Positions 1 to 5,580 of a DNA stretch of 5,580 nucleotides are shown here, in pieces. The stretch is taken from positions 1-5,580 of the forward strand of contig JAICTR010000204.1 of the NCBI GenBank assembly GCA_025936275.1, given 5' to 3'. This stretch comes from Burkholderiales bacterium. Its GTDB lineage: Bacteria; Pseudomonadota; Gammaproteobacteria; Burkholderiales; Usitatibacteraceae. Below the pieces are notes generated by a model that worked only from the letters and a program-made list of their open reading frames with translations, did no database searches and was not told the origin of the DNA. The stretch's first letter is position 1, and every line of letters begins with the position of its first letter. The position numbers and the translations under genes were made by a program.

Positions 1-2042
1 AAGGGCTGCGCGCTCGCATAGCCGTACTCGAATCCGAGCACCGCCTCTTCCGAGAGCACCGAATCGATCACCACGAAGTTCGCCTGGCCGCTGCGGATGT
101 TCTGCAGCGGCACGTACACGCCCGCGTCCCAGCGCTCGCGGTTCTGGTCGTGCAGCACCGCGTGGCGATGCGCGAACGTGCCGCGTCCCGAGTCCTGGCC
201 CGAGAGGCGCACCGGATGGCCGGCGTCGACGAGCGAGGCGTAGGCGAGGTTCTCGGCCATGCCCCAGTCGAGCGGCGCCTTGCCCTCGCCCATCTCGCGG
301 CGCGCGGCGAGCAGGCGCTCGACCGACGGATGCAGCTTGAAGTTCGCGGGAATGTCGGTGAGGCGCGCGGCGTATTGCTTCAGCTTCGCGAGCGGCACCG
401 CGGTCTCGGCGGCCTGGCGCCAGTCGATGCCCATGTAGGGCGCCCAGTCGATCGCGAGCGCGGGCTTCAATCCGTAGAGGATCTTCGGGTTGGTGCCCTT
501 GCCCGCGTCGAGCGCGGCCCGCACGCTCGTCACCAGCTCGTCGGCGTGGCCCGCCGCGATCACGCCTTCCTTCTCGAGCTTGTCGGCGTAGAGCTTGCGC
601 GTGCCCGGGTGCTGCGCGATCTTCTTGTACATCAGCGGCTGGGTCACGAACGGCTCGTCCTGCTCGTTGTGGCCGAGGCGGCGGAAGCACACCAGGTCCA
701 CCACCACGTCGCGGTGGTAGCGGCGGCGGTACTCGAGCGCGATCGCGGCGACCATCACCGCGGCTTCGGGATCGTCGCCGTTCACGTGGAAGACCGGCGC
801 CTCGACCATCTTCGCGAGGTCGGTCGCATAGAGCGACGAGCGCGCGTCGCGCGTATCCGACGTGGTGAAGCCGATCTGGTTGTTCACCACGATGTGCACC
901 GTGCCGCCCGTGCGGTAGCCGCGCGTCTGCGAGAGCGCGAGCGTCTCCATCACCACGCCCTGGCCGGCGAAGGCCGCGTCGCCGTGGATGAGGAGCGGCA
1001 GCACCTCGTCGCCGGTGTGGTCGCCGCGCCGATGCTGGCGCGCGCGCACCGACCCCTCCACCACCGGGTTCACGATCTCGAGGTGCGACGGGTTGAAGGC
1101 GAGCGTGAGGTGCACCGCGCCGCCCGCGGTCTTGATGTCCGAGGAGAATCCCTGGTGGTACTTCACGTCGCCCGCGGAAAGCTCGTGCGCGTGCTTGCCT
1201 TCGAATTCCGAGAAGAGGTCCGCGGGGATCTTGCCGAGGTTGTTCACGAGGACGTTGAGGCGCCCGCGGTGCGCCATGCCGATCACCACTTCTTTCGCGC
1301 CCGCGGCGCCCGCGTTCTCGATGATCGTGTCGAGCATCGGGATCATGGTCTCGCCGCCCTCCCCCGAGAAGCGCTTCTGCCCGACGTAGCGCGTGTGCAG
1401 GTAACGCTCGAGCGTTTCGGCGGCGGTGAGGCGCTCGAGGATCCAGCGCTTCTCGTCGGTGGAGAAGCGCGGCGTGGAGAGCGTCCCCTCGAAGCGCTGC
1501 TGGATCCAGCGCTTCTGCTCGGTGGACGAGATGTACATGTACTCGATGCCGATGGTGCCGCAGTAGGTCTTCTTCACCGCGGCGACGATGTCGCGAAGCT
1601 TCATCGGCCCCTGCGCGCCCTGCCACGAGCCGGGCGAGAACTCGCGGTCCATGTCCGTCTCGGCGAGGCCGTAGAAGGAAAGCTCCAGCTCGGGCACGGG
1701 CGTGCGCTCGAGGCGCTTCAACGGATCGAGCTGCGAGTCGCGCGAGCCCAGCACGCGGTGCGCGCGGATGTATTGCAGCACCTTGAGCGACTTGTCGTCG
1801 GCCGCCGCGGCCGGCGCGGCCGCACCCGGCCGGCGCGAAAGCCCTTCGAAGGCGGCGATGATCGGCGCTTGGGCCACGTCCTTGGCGTTGCCCGACTGCT
1901 GCCACGTGTCGAAGAGCGCGCGCCACTCCGGCTCGACCGTAGCGGGATCCGCGAGATAGCGCTCGTAGAGCTCCTCCACGAACGGCGCATTGGCGCCGAA
2001 AAGGTGGGAGGACGCGGCGAACTGTTCCATCAGGCTTGCCAT
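1..2042 (-). CDS. sucA: 2-oxoglutarate dehydrogenase E1 component (SucA/OdhA), C-terminus cut off by window edge
   Basis: Thiamine-diphosphate-dependent E1 of the cytoplasmic 2-oxoglutarate dehydrogenase complex; it decarboxylates 2-oxoglutarate and passes the succinyl group to the lipoyl domain of E2 (SucB). About 680 codons are present, against roughly 930-950 for the family, so some 270 C-terminal residues lie off the left edge. The N-terminus (MASLMEQF, then a FVEELYERYL stretch) matches the short E2-binding N-terminal segment of SucA. An Ala/Pro-rich linker lies near residues 70-85. The ThDP-domain signatures are intact: GMAHRGRLNVL (M256, H258), HGDAAFAGQG (H353), NNQIGFTT (N387), NGDDPEA (N421) and GHNEQDEP (H458). 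The second transketolase-type domain begins with RLSGQDSGRGTF and AHRHAV (H625, H627) before the edge. The start at 2042 is favoured over Met5 because GAGGAA lies 4 nt upstream. It follows gltA by 188 nt on the same strand, with an inverted repeat between. No frameshift or missing key residue was seen. Identification is very secure. Confidence 0.97.
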   Translation of the reverse strand, partial: MASLMEQFAASSHLFGANAPFVEELYERYLADPATVEPEWRALFDTWQQSGNAKDVAQAPIIAAFEGLSRRPGAAAPAAAADDKSLKVLQYIRAHRVLGSRDSQLDPLKRLERTPVPELELSFYGLAETDMDREFSPGSWQGAQGPMKLRDIVAAVKKTYCGTIGIEYMYISSTEQKRWIQQRFEGTLSTPRFSTDEKRWILERLTAAETLERYLHTRYVGQKRFSGEGGETMIPMLDTIIENAGAAGAKEVVIGMAHRGRLNVLVNNLGKIPADLFSEFEGKHAHELSAGDVKYHQGFSSDIKTAGGAVHLTLAFNPSHLEIVNPVVEGSVRARQHRRGDHTGDEVLPLLIHGDAAFAGQGVVMETLALSQTRGYRTGGTVHIVVNNQIGFTTSDTRDARSSLYATDLAKMVEAPVFHVNGDDPEAAVMVAAIALEYRRRYHRDVVVDLVCFRRLGHNEQDEPFVTQPLMYKKIAQHPGTRKLYADKLEKEGVIAAGHADELVTSVRAALDAGKGTNPKILYGLKPALAIDWAPYMGIDWRQAAETAVPLAKLKQYAARLTDIPANFKLHPSVERLLAARREMGEGKAPLDWGMAENLAYASLVDAGHPVRLSGQDSGRGTFAHRHAVLHDQNRERWDAGVYVPLQNIRSGQANFVVIDSVLSEEAVLGFEYGYASAQP

Positions 2043-2046
2043 GGGT

Positions 2047-2052
2047 TTCCTC
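2047..2052 (-). promoter_or_regulatory. Shine-Dalgarno site of sucA
   Basis: Read on the minus strand, GAGGAA lies 4 nt before the ATG at 2042-2040. This is a good match to the anti-SD sequence. It selects this ATG rather than the in-frame ATG four codons later, and shows that sucA can initiate independently of gltA despite sitting in the same gene run. Confidence 0.7.
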
Positions 2053-2086
2053 GTTGGACTTTCACGCGGGGCTTCGGTAAAGCGGA

Positions 2087-2122
2087 AACACGGAGACCAC
2101 GGAGAGCACGGAGGACACGGAG
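2087..2122 (+). repeat. Tandem 9-mer array, left arm (4 copies of NNCACGGAG)
   Basis: Four consecutive 9-nt units share the core CACGGAG with variable first two bases AA, AC, AG and GA, starting at 2087, 2096, 2105 and 2114. The 9-nt period is a multiple of three, so reading frames stay open through it; this creates spurious Arg-rich translations such as RRPRRARRTRRK in some frames. It resembles CACGGAG-type dispersed repeats that I recall from many GC-rich proteobacterial genomes; that comparison is from memory, not from a search. Confidence 0.9.
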
Positions 2123-2181
2123 GAAAGGCAATGAATCAGTCCCGCCATATCGTTCGACTTCGTGAATTCCCACATGGTTTT

Positions 2182-2217
2182 CTCCGTGTCCTCCGTGCTC
2201 TCCGTGGTCTCCGTGTT
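2182..2217 (-). repeat. Tandem 9-mer array, right arm (4 copies, inverted)
   Basis: Exact reverse complement of the left array: on the minus strand the units begin AA, AC, AG and GA, in the same order, each followed by CACGGAG. Agreement of the variable dinucleotides as well as the core shows that the arms are copies of each other, or are kept matched by selection or gene conversion, rather than independent expansions. The array begins 13 nt beyond the gltA stop codon. Confidence 0.9.
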
Positions 2218-2230
2218 CCTGCTTTAGTCG

Positions 2231-3538
2231 TCAACGCCGCTTGGCGATCGGCACCACGTCGCGCTGGGTCGGCCCGACGTAGAGCTGGCGCGGGCGGCCG
2301 ATCTTCTGCTCGGGATCGGAGATCATCTCGTTCCACTGCGCTATCCAGCCCACGGTGCGCGCGAGCGCGAAAATGCAGGTGAACATCGAGGTGGGGATGC
2401 CGAGCGCGCTCTGCACGATGCCGGAGTAGAAATCGACGTTCGGGTAGAGCTTGCGCGACACGAAGTAGTCGTCCTCGAGCGCGATCTTCTCCAGCGCCAT
2501 CGCGAGCTTCAAGAGCGGCTCGTTGTGCTTGTCGAGCGCGTCCAGCACCTCGCGCGTCGTCTCCTGCATGAGCTTCGCGCGCGGGTCGTAGTTCTTGTAC
2601 ACGCGGTGGCCGAAGCCCATCAGCTTCACGTTCGAGCTCTTGTCCTTCACCTGCTTGATGAATTCGCCGATCTTGGCGACGCCGCCCTGCTTCTGCAGGT
2701 CGATCAGCATCTGCAGCGCCGCCTCGTTGGCGCCGCCGTGGGCCGGGCCCCAAAGGCAGGCGATCCCGGAGGCGATGCACGCGAACGGGTTCGCGCCCGA
2801 CGATCCGGCGAGGCGCACCGTGGAGGTGGAAGCGTTCTGCTCGTGGTCCGCGTGCAGGATGAAGATGCGGTCCATGGCGCGCACCAGGACGTCGTTCACC
2901 TCGTATTCCTCGGCCGGCACGCCGAACATCATGCGCATGAAGTTCGCGGTGTAGCTCAAGCTGTTCTGCGGGTACATGAACGGCTGGCCCATGCTGTACT
3001 TGTAGGCCATGGCGACGATGGTCGGCATCTTCGCGATCAGGCGGAAGGCCGAGATCTCGCGGTGCTGCGGGTCGTTGATGTCGAGCGAGTCGTGGTAGAA
3101 GGCCGAGAGCGCGCCCACCACGCCGACCAGCACCGCCATCGGGTGCGCGTCGCGGCGGAATCCCTGGTAGAGGCGCGCGAGCTGCTCGTGCACCATCGTG
3201 TGGTTGGACACGGTCTTCACGAACGTCTGCTTCTCGCCCGCGTTCGGCAGCTCGCCCTTGAGGAGCAGGTAGCACACCTCGAGGAAGTCGCAGTGCACGG
3301 CGAGCTGCTCGATCGGATAGCCGCGGTAGAGGAGGATCCCCTGGTCGCCGTCGATGTAGGTGATCTTCGAGGCGCAGCTCGCGGTGGAGAGGAAGCCCGG
3401 GTCGTAGGTGAACATCCCGGTCTTGCCGTAGAGCGCGCGGATGTCGACGACGTCCGGGCCGATGGTGCCCGCGTAGGTCGGGAAGTCCAGCTTCTTGTCG
3501 CCGTCGTACGCCAGTGTGGCCTTGTTTTTCGCTTCCAT
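2231..3538 (-). CDS. gltA: Citrate synthase, hexameric type II (GltA)
   Basis: Condenses acetyl-CoA and oxaloacetate to citrate, the entry step of the TCA cycle, in the cytoplasm. The protein has 435 residues, close to the 427 of E. coli GltA, and carries the extra N-terminal beta-rich domain (about residues 1-60) found in the hexameric enzymes of Gram-negative bacteria. Catalytic residues are present: H267 in WGPAHGGANEAA, H311 in GFGHRVYKNYDPR and D369 in PNVDFYSG. Substrate-binding residues also appear: H232 in LHADHEQN, R394 in ALARTVGW and R414 in GRPRQLYVG. Type II enzymes are commonly inhibited by NADH; whether this one is cannot be read from the sequence. The start at 3538 is supported by GGAG 5 nt upstream and by N-terminal similarity to family members. 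It lies 28 nt after sdhE and 188 nt before sucA. It appears intact. Confidence 0.98.
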   Translation of the reverse strand: MEAKNKATLAYDGDKKLDFPTYAGTIGPDVVDIRALYGKTGMFTYDPGFLSTASCASKITYIDGDQGILLYRGYPIEQLAVHCDFLEVCYLLLKGELPNAGEKQTFVKTVSNHTMVHEQLARLYQGFRRDAHPMAVLVGVVGALSAFYHDSLDINDPQHREISAFRLIAKMPTIVAMAYKYSMGQPFMYPQNSLSYTANFMRMMFGVPAEEYEVNDVLVRAMDRIFILHADHEQNASTSTVRLAGSSGANPFACIASGIACLWGPAHGGANEAALQMLIDLQKQGGVAKIGEFIKQVKDKSSNVKLMGFGHRVYKNYDPRAKLMQETTREVLDALDKHNEPLLKLAMALEKIALEDDYFVSRKLYPNVDFYSGIVQSALGIPTSMFTCIFALARTVGWIAQWNEMISDPEQKIGRPRQLYVGPTQRDVVPIAKRR

Positions 3539-3543
3539 CGTCG

Positions 3544-3547
3544 CTCC
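3544..3547 (-). promoter_or_regulatory. Shine-Dalgarno site of gltA
   Basis: On the minus strand GGAG lies 5 nt before the gltA ATG, inside the 28-nt gap after sdhE; AAGGA occurs slightly further upstream. The position supports the chosen ATG and independent initiation of gltA within the run. Confidence 0.65.
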
Positions 3548-3566
3548 GATTCCTTCCCCGCGCGCC

Positions 3567-3806
3567 TCAAGCCGCGCGCAACATGTCCACCATACCCCGG
3601 AGCTTTTCGTCCGGCGCCTCGGCCCTTCCCATCACGAGGTCCAGCAGGTCGTTGTCCGGCAGCAGCAGCAGGGCCTCGAGCTGCGCCGCCTTCTCCTCGT
3701 CCATCCTCATCCCGGCGTGCGACCAGAAGCGGTCGAGCACCAGGTCCAGCTCCAGCAGCCCGCGGCGGCTCCTCCAGCGCAACCGCTCGAGCGCCCTTGC
3801 ATCCAT
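3567..3806 (-). CDS. sdhE: SdhE, FAD assembly factor of succinate dehydrogenase
   Basis: Small cytoplasmic protein (79 residues; family usually 80-95) that promotes covalent attachment of FAD to SdhA (SdhE/YgfY family, homologous to mitochondrial Sdh5/SDHAF2). The diagnostic RGxxE motif appears as RGLLELD (R15, G16, E19), preceded by the basic stretch RLRWRSRR. The family pattern of DLVLDRFW, then an acidic patch (MDEEKAAQLEALL) and LPDNDLLDLVMG follows. It starts 7 nt after the sdhB stop codon. The nearest purine-rich stretch, GAGGG, is about 15 nt upstream of the ATG, so initiation probably relies on coupling to sdhB translation. Its place directly after sdhAB fits its client protein; E. 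coli keeps this gene away from sdh, whereas in Betaproteobacteria it typically sits here. The motif and context make the call firm despite the small size. Confidence 0.95.
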   Translation of the reverse strand: MDARALERLRWRSRRGLLELDLVLDRFWSHAGMRMDEEKAAQLEALLLLPDNDLLDLVMGRAEAPDEKLRGMVDMLRAA

Positions 3807-3813
3807 CGCCGCG

Positions 3814-4509
3814 CTACACCGCCCTCTTCGCGAGCAGCGTGCGGATCTTGCTGATGGCGAGCGAGGGGTTGAGCCCCTTCGGGCACACGTCCACGCAGTT
3901 CATGATCGTGTGGCAGCGGAACAGGCGGTACGGGTCCTCGAGGTTGTCGAGGCGCTCGTTGGTCGCGGTGTCGCGGCTGTCGGCGATGAAGCGGTAGGCC
4001 TGCAGCAGGCCCGCGGGGCCGACGAACTTGTCGGGGTTCCACCAGAAGCTCGGGCACGCCGTCGAGCAGCACGCGCACAGGATGCATTCGTAGAGGCCGT
4101 CCAGCTCCTCGCGCTCGCGCGGCGACTGCAGGCGCTCGCGTTCGGGCGGCGGCTGGTCGTCGATCACATACGGCTTCACCGAGTGGTACTGCGCGAAGAA
4201 CTGCGTCATGTCGACCACCAGGTCGCGCACGATGGGCAGCCCCGGGAGCGGCCGGATCACCACCGGCTCGTCGAGATCCACGAGCTTGGTGATGCACGCG
4301 AGCCGGTTCTTGCCGTTGATGTTCATCGCGTCCGAGCCGCACACGCCCTCGCGGCAGGAGCGCCGCAGGGAAAGCGTGTCGTCGAGCGCCTTGATGCGCA
4401 CCAGCGCATCGAGGAGCATGCGGTCGGAGGGGCCGATCTCCAGGTCGTAGTCCTGGAAATGGGGCTTCGCGTCGGTGTCGGGGTTGTAGCGCTGGATGCG
4501 GAATTTCAT
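3814..4509 (-). CDS. sdhB: Succinate dehydrogenase iron-sulfur subunit (SdhB)
   Basis: Electron-transfer subunit of respiratory complex II; it carries electrons from the FAD of SdhA through three Fe-S clusters to quinone at the membrane anchor. It has 231 residues, against 238 in E. coli. The N-terminal ferredoxin domain has the [2Fe-2S] ligands C52, C57, D60 and C72 (RRSCREGVCGSD and RLACIT); the Asp ligand matches E. coli. The C-terminal domain has ECILCACCSTACP and FRCHTIMNCVDVCPKG, giving C142, C145, C148 and C209 for [4Fe-4S] and C152, C199 and C205 for [3Fe-4S]. Residues around the quinone site, P153, W157 and H200, are also conserved. The ATG at 4509 is 6 nt past the sdhA stop codon with no strong Shine-Dalgarno, which suggests translational coupling. 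The gene is complete with no anomaly. Confidence 0.98.
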   Translation of the reverse strand: MKFRIQRYNPDTDAKPHFQDYDLEIGPSDRMLLDALVRIKALDDTLSLRRSCREGVCGSDAMNINGKNRLACITKLVDLDEPVVIRPLPGLPIVRDLVVDMTQFFAQYHSVKPYVIDDQPPPERERLQSPREREELDGLYECILCACCSTACPSFWWNPDKFVGPAGLLQAYRFIADSRDTATNERLDNLEDPYRLFRCHTIMNCVDVCPKGLNPSLAISKIRTLLAKRAV

Positions 4510-4515
4510 GATCGG

Positions 4516-5580
4516 TCAGTAGACCCTTGCCTTCGGTTCGAAGGTATCGACGGTGAGCGGCTTCAGGTGCACCGGCTTGTAGGTGAGCCGGTCGCCGTCG
4601 CGCACCCAGAGCGTGTGCTTGAGCCAGTTCACGTCGTCGCGCTTGTGGAAATCGGCGCGGTCGTGGGCGCCGCGGCTTTCCTCGCGCGCGGCGGCGCAGA
4701 TCATCGAGCAGCGCGCGACCTCGATCAGGTTCTCGAGCTCGAGCGCCTCGATGCGCGCGGTGTTGAAGACCTTCGACTTGTCCTTGATCTGCGTGCGCTT
4801 CGCGCGCTCCGAGATCGCCTTGATCTTCGCCACGCCCTGCGCGAGGAGGTCCGGGAAGCGGAACACGCCGCAGTGCGCCTGCATCGTGCGCTGCATGTCG
4901 TTGCGCACCTCGCTCACCTCCTCGCCGCCGGCCTGCGAATCGAGCCGCGCGACGCGCGCGCGCGAGTAATCGCCGGCATCGCCGGGCAGGTCGGGCAGCG
5001 CTTCGCCGTGCGCGCGGATGTAGTCGAGCATCGCGCGCCCGGCGCTGCGCCCGAAGACCAGCAGGTCGGTGAGCGAGTTGGTGCCGAGGCGGTTCGCGCC
5101 GTGCACCGAGGCGCAGCCGCACTCGCCCGCGGCGTAGAACCCGGGCACCGGCACCTCGCGCGTGCCGTCCCACACGACGACTTCGCCGTGATAGTTGGTC
5201 GGGATGCCGCCCATCTGGTAGTGCACCGTGGGCACGACCGGGATCGGGTCCTTCACCGGATCGACGTTCGCGAACTTGATCGCGATCTCGCGGATGCCGG
5301 GCAGGCGCTTCTCGATCGTCTCGAGGCCGAGGTGGTCGAGCTTGAGGAGCACGTGGTCCGCGTGCTCGCCCACGCCGCGGCCTTCCTTGATCTCGGTGGC
5401 CATCGCGCGCGAGACGACGTCGCGCGAGGCGAGGTCCTTCATGTTCGGCGCGTAGCGCTCCATGAAGCGCTCGCCGTTCTTGTTGAGGAGGTAGCCACCC
5501 TCGCCCCTCACACCTTCGGTGATGAGCACGCCCGCGCCGGCCACGCCGGTCGGGTGGAACTGCCAGAACTCCATGTCCTG
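4516..5580 (-). CDS. sdhA: Succinate dehydrogenase flavoprotein subunit (SdhA), N-terminus beyond window
   Basis: Catalytic subunit of complex II; oxidises succinate to fumarate using covalently bound FAD, on the cytoplasmic face of the membrane. Only the C-terminal 354 residues are present (family about 590), starting with QDMEFWQFHPTG. The first 235 or so residues, including the FAD-binding N-terminus and the histidine that carries FAD, lie off the right edge; the internal Met at 5574 is not the start. Active-site residues seen, counting from that Met: H7 (HPTG; E. coli H242), R51 (LASRDVV; E. coli R286), H118 (TVHYQMGG; E. coli H354) and R162 (HGANRLGTNS; E. coli R399). The C-terminal helical domain shows EESRGAHDRADF and RDDVNWLKHT, typical of the family. 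The stop codon is 6 nt before sdhB. Intact as far as visible. Confidence 0.98.
   Translation of the reverse strand, partial: QDMEFWQFHPTGVAGAGVLITEGVRGEGGYLLNKNGERFMERYAPNMKDLASRDVVSRAMATEIKEGRGVGEHADHVLLKLDHLGLETIEKRLPGIREIAIKFANVDPVKDPIPVVPTVHYQMGGIPTNYHGEVVVWDGTREVPVPGFYAAGECGCASVHGANRLGTNSLTDLLVFGRSAGRAMLDYIRAHGEALPDLPGDAGDYSRARVARLDSQAGGEEVSEVRNDMQRTMQAHCGVFRFPDLLAQGVAKIKAISERAKRTQIKDKSKVFNTARIEALELENLIEVARCSMICAAAREESRGAHDRADFHKRDDVNWLKHTLWVRDGDRLTYKPVHLKPLTVDTFEPKARVY

Larger units (their letters stand above)
2078..2226. repeat. Large inverted repeat between gltA and sucA
   Basis: Two arms, 2078-2122 and 2182-2226, are reverse complements at 43 of 45 positions, including a perfect 36-bp core (2087-2122 against 2182-2217). 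Three A/T pairs after one further mismatch extend the match inward to 2126 and 2178, leaving a loop of about 51 nt. The outer end of each arm reads taaagc in the arm's own orientation. In the gltA-sucA transcript this would form a very long stem starting 4 nt after the gltA stop codon and ending 35 nt before the sucA start. No T-run follows the stem on either strand, so it is not a canonical Rho-independent terminator. It could protect the gltA 3' end, attenuate read-through, or simply be a dispersed repeat insertion. I found no clear target-site duplication and no transposase. Confidence 0.93.

Noticed and set aside
2043..2077. Promoter for sucA between the repeat and the start codon
   Set aside because: No convincing -35/-10 pair was seen in this short GC-rich stretch; only the Shine-Dalgarno site can be supported.
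150..2165. Long plus-strand open frame (671 codons) antisense to sucA
   Set aside because: Its translation is His/Arg/Val/Ala-rich without any recognisable domain. It mirrors G/C third-position bias of sucA on the other strand and runs into the 9-mer repeat at its end.
2078..2226. Rho-independent terminator of gltA
   Set aside because: The stem is far longer than usual, the loop is about 51 nt, and no T-run follows the stem on either strand. A role in termination is possible but not the canonical type.
2078..2226. CRISPR array
   Set aside because: The 9-nt units are directly contiguous without spacers, and the two 36-nt arms are inverted relative to each other, unlike CRISPR direct repeats.
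2136..3275. Minus-strand open frame (379 codons) inside gltA running into the repeat
   Set aside because: Frame-shifted shadow of gltA; the Arg-rich tail (RRPRRARRTRRK) is just the CACGGAG repeat translated.
2525..3997. Plus-strand open frame (490 codons) antisense to gltA, sdhE and the end of sdhB
   Set aside because: It crosses three well-supported genes on the opposite strand, and its low-complexity composition is typical of antisense shadows in GC-rich DNA.
3707..5173. Minus-strand open frame (488 codons) overlapping sdhA, sdhB and sdhE
   Set aside because: An out-of-frame reading of the same strand; Arg/Ala/Pro-rich with no domain, whereas the sdh frames carry every expected catalytic and Fe-S residue.

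Overview
This window is an ordinary but well-preserved block of TCA-cycle genes, all on the minus strand. In transcription order (right to left) it holds sdhA (N-terminus cut off by the right edge), sdhB, sdhE, gltA and sucA (C-terminus cut off by the left edge). The sequence is strongly GC-rich with G/C-biased third codon positions. The order sdhA-sdhB-sdhE-gltA-sucA, with complex II, its flavinylation factor, citrate synthase and 2-oxoglutarate dehydrogenase E1 in one run, is typical of Betaproteobacteria (Burkholderiales, Rhodocyclales, Neisseriales and relatives). I infer a betaproteobacterium but cannot go below class. By analogy, sdhC/sdhD should lie just beyond the right edge and sucB/lpd beyond the left edge.

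Layout: sdhA (4516-5580) is followed after 6 nt by sdhB (3814-4509), after 7 nt by sdhE (3567-3806), and after 28 nt by gltA (2231-3538). This tight spacing suggests one transcription unit, with translational coupling at sdhB and sdhE, where no good Shine-Dalgarno is visible. A 188-nt gap (2043-2230) then precedes sucA (1-2042). I see no convincing promoter in the window.

Functionally, citrate synthase feeds acetyl-CoA into the cycle, SucA starts oxidative decarboxylation of 2-oxoglutarate to succinyl-CoA, and SdhA/SdhB oxidise succinate to fumarate and pass electrons to quinone. SdhE helps attach FAD covalently to SdhA. The catalytic and cofactor residues I could check are intact in every gene, so these look functional.

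The one unusual element is in the gltA-sucA gap. It is a large inverted repeat whose arms match perfectly over 36 bp (43 of 45 when extended outward), and each arm is four tandem 9-mers of the form NNCACGGAG. It resembles dispersed CACGGAG-type repeats that I recall from many GC-rich bacterial genomes. It could fold into a long hairpin in the gltA-sucA transcript, and it overlaps a possible 37-codon ORF ending 19 nt before sucA. I see no defence system, mobile-element gene, tRNA/rRNA or CRISPR array.
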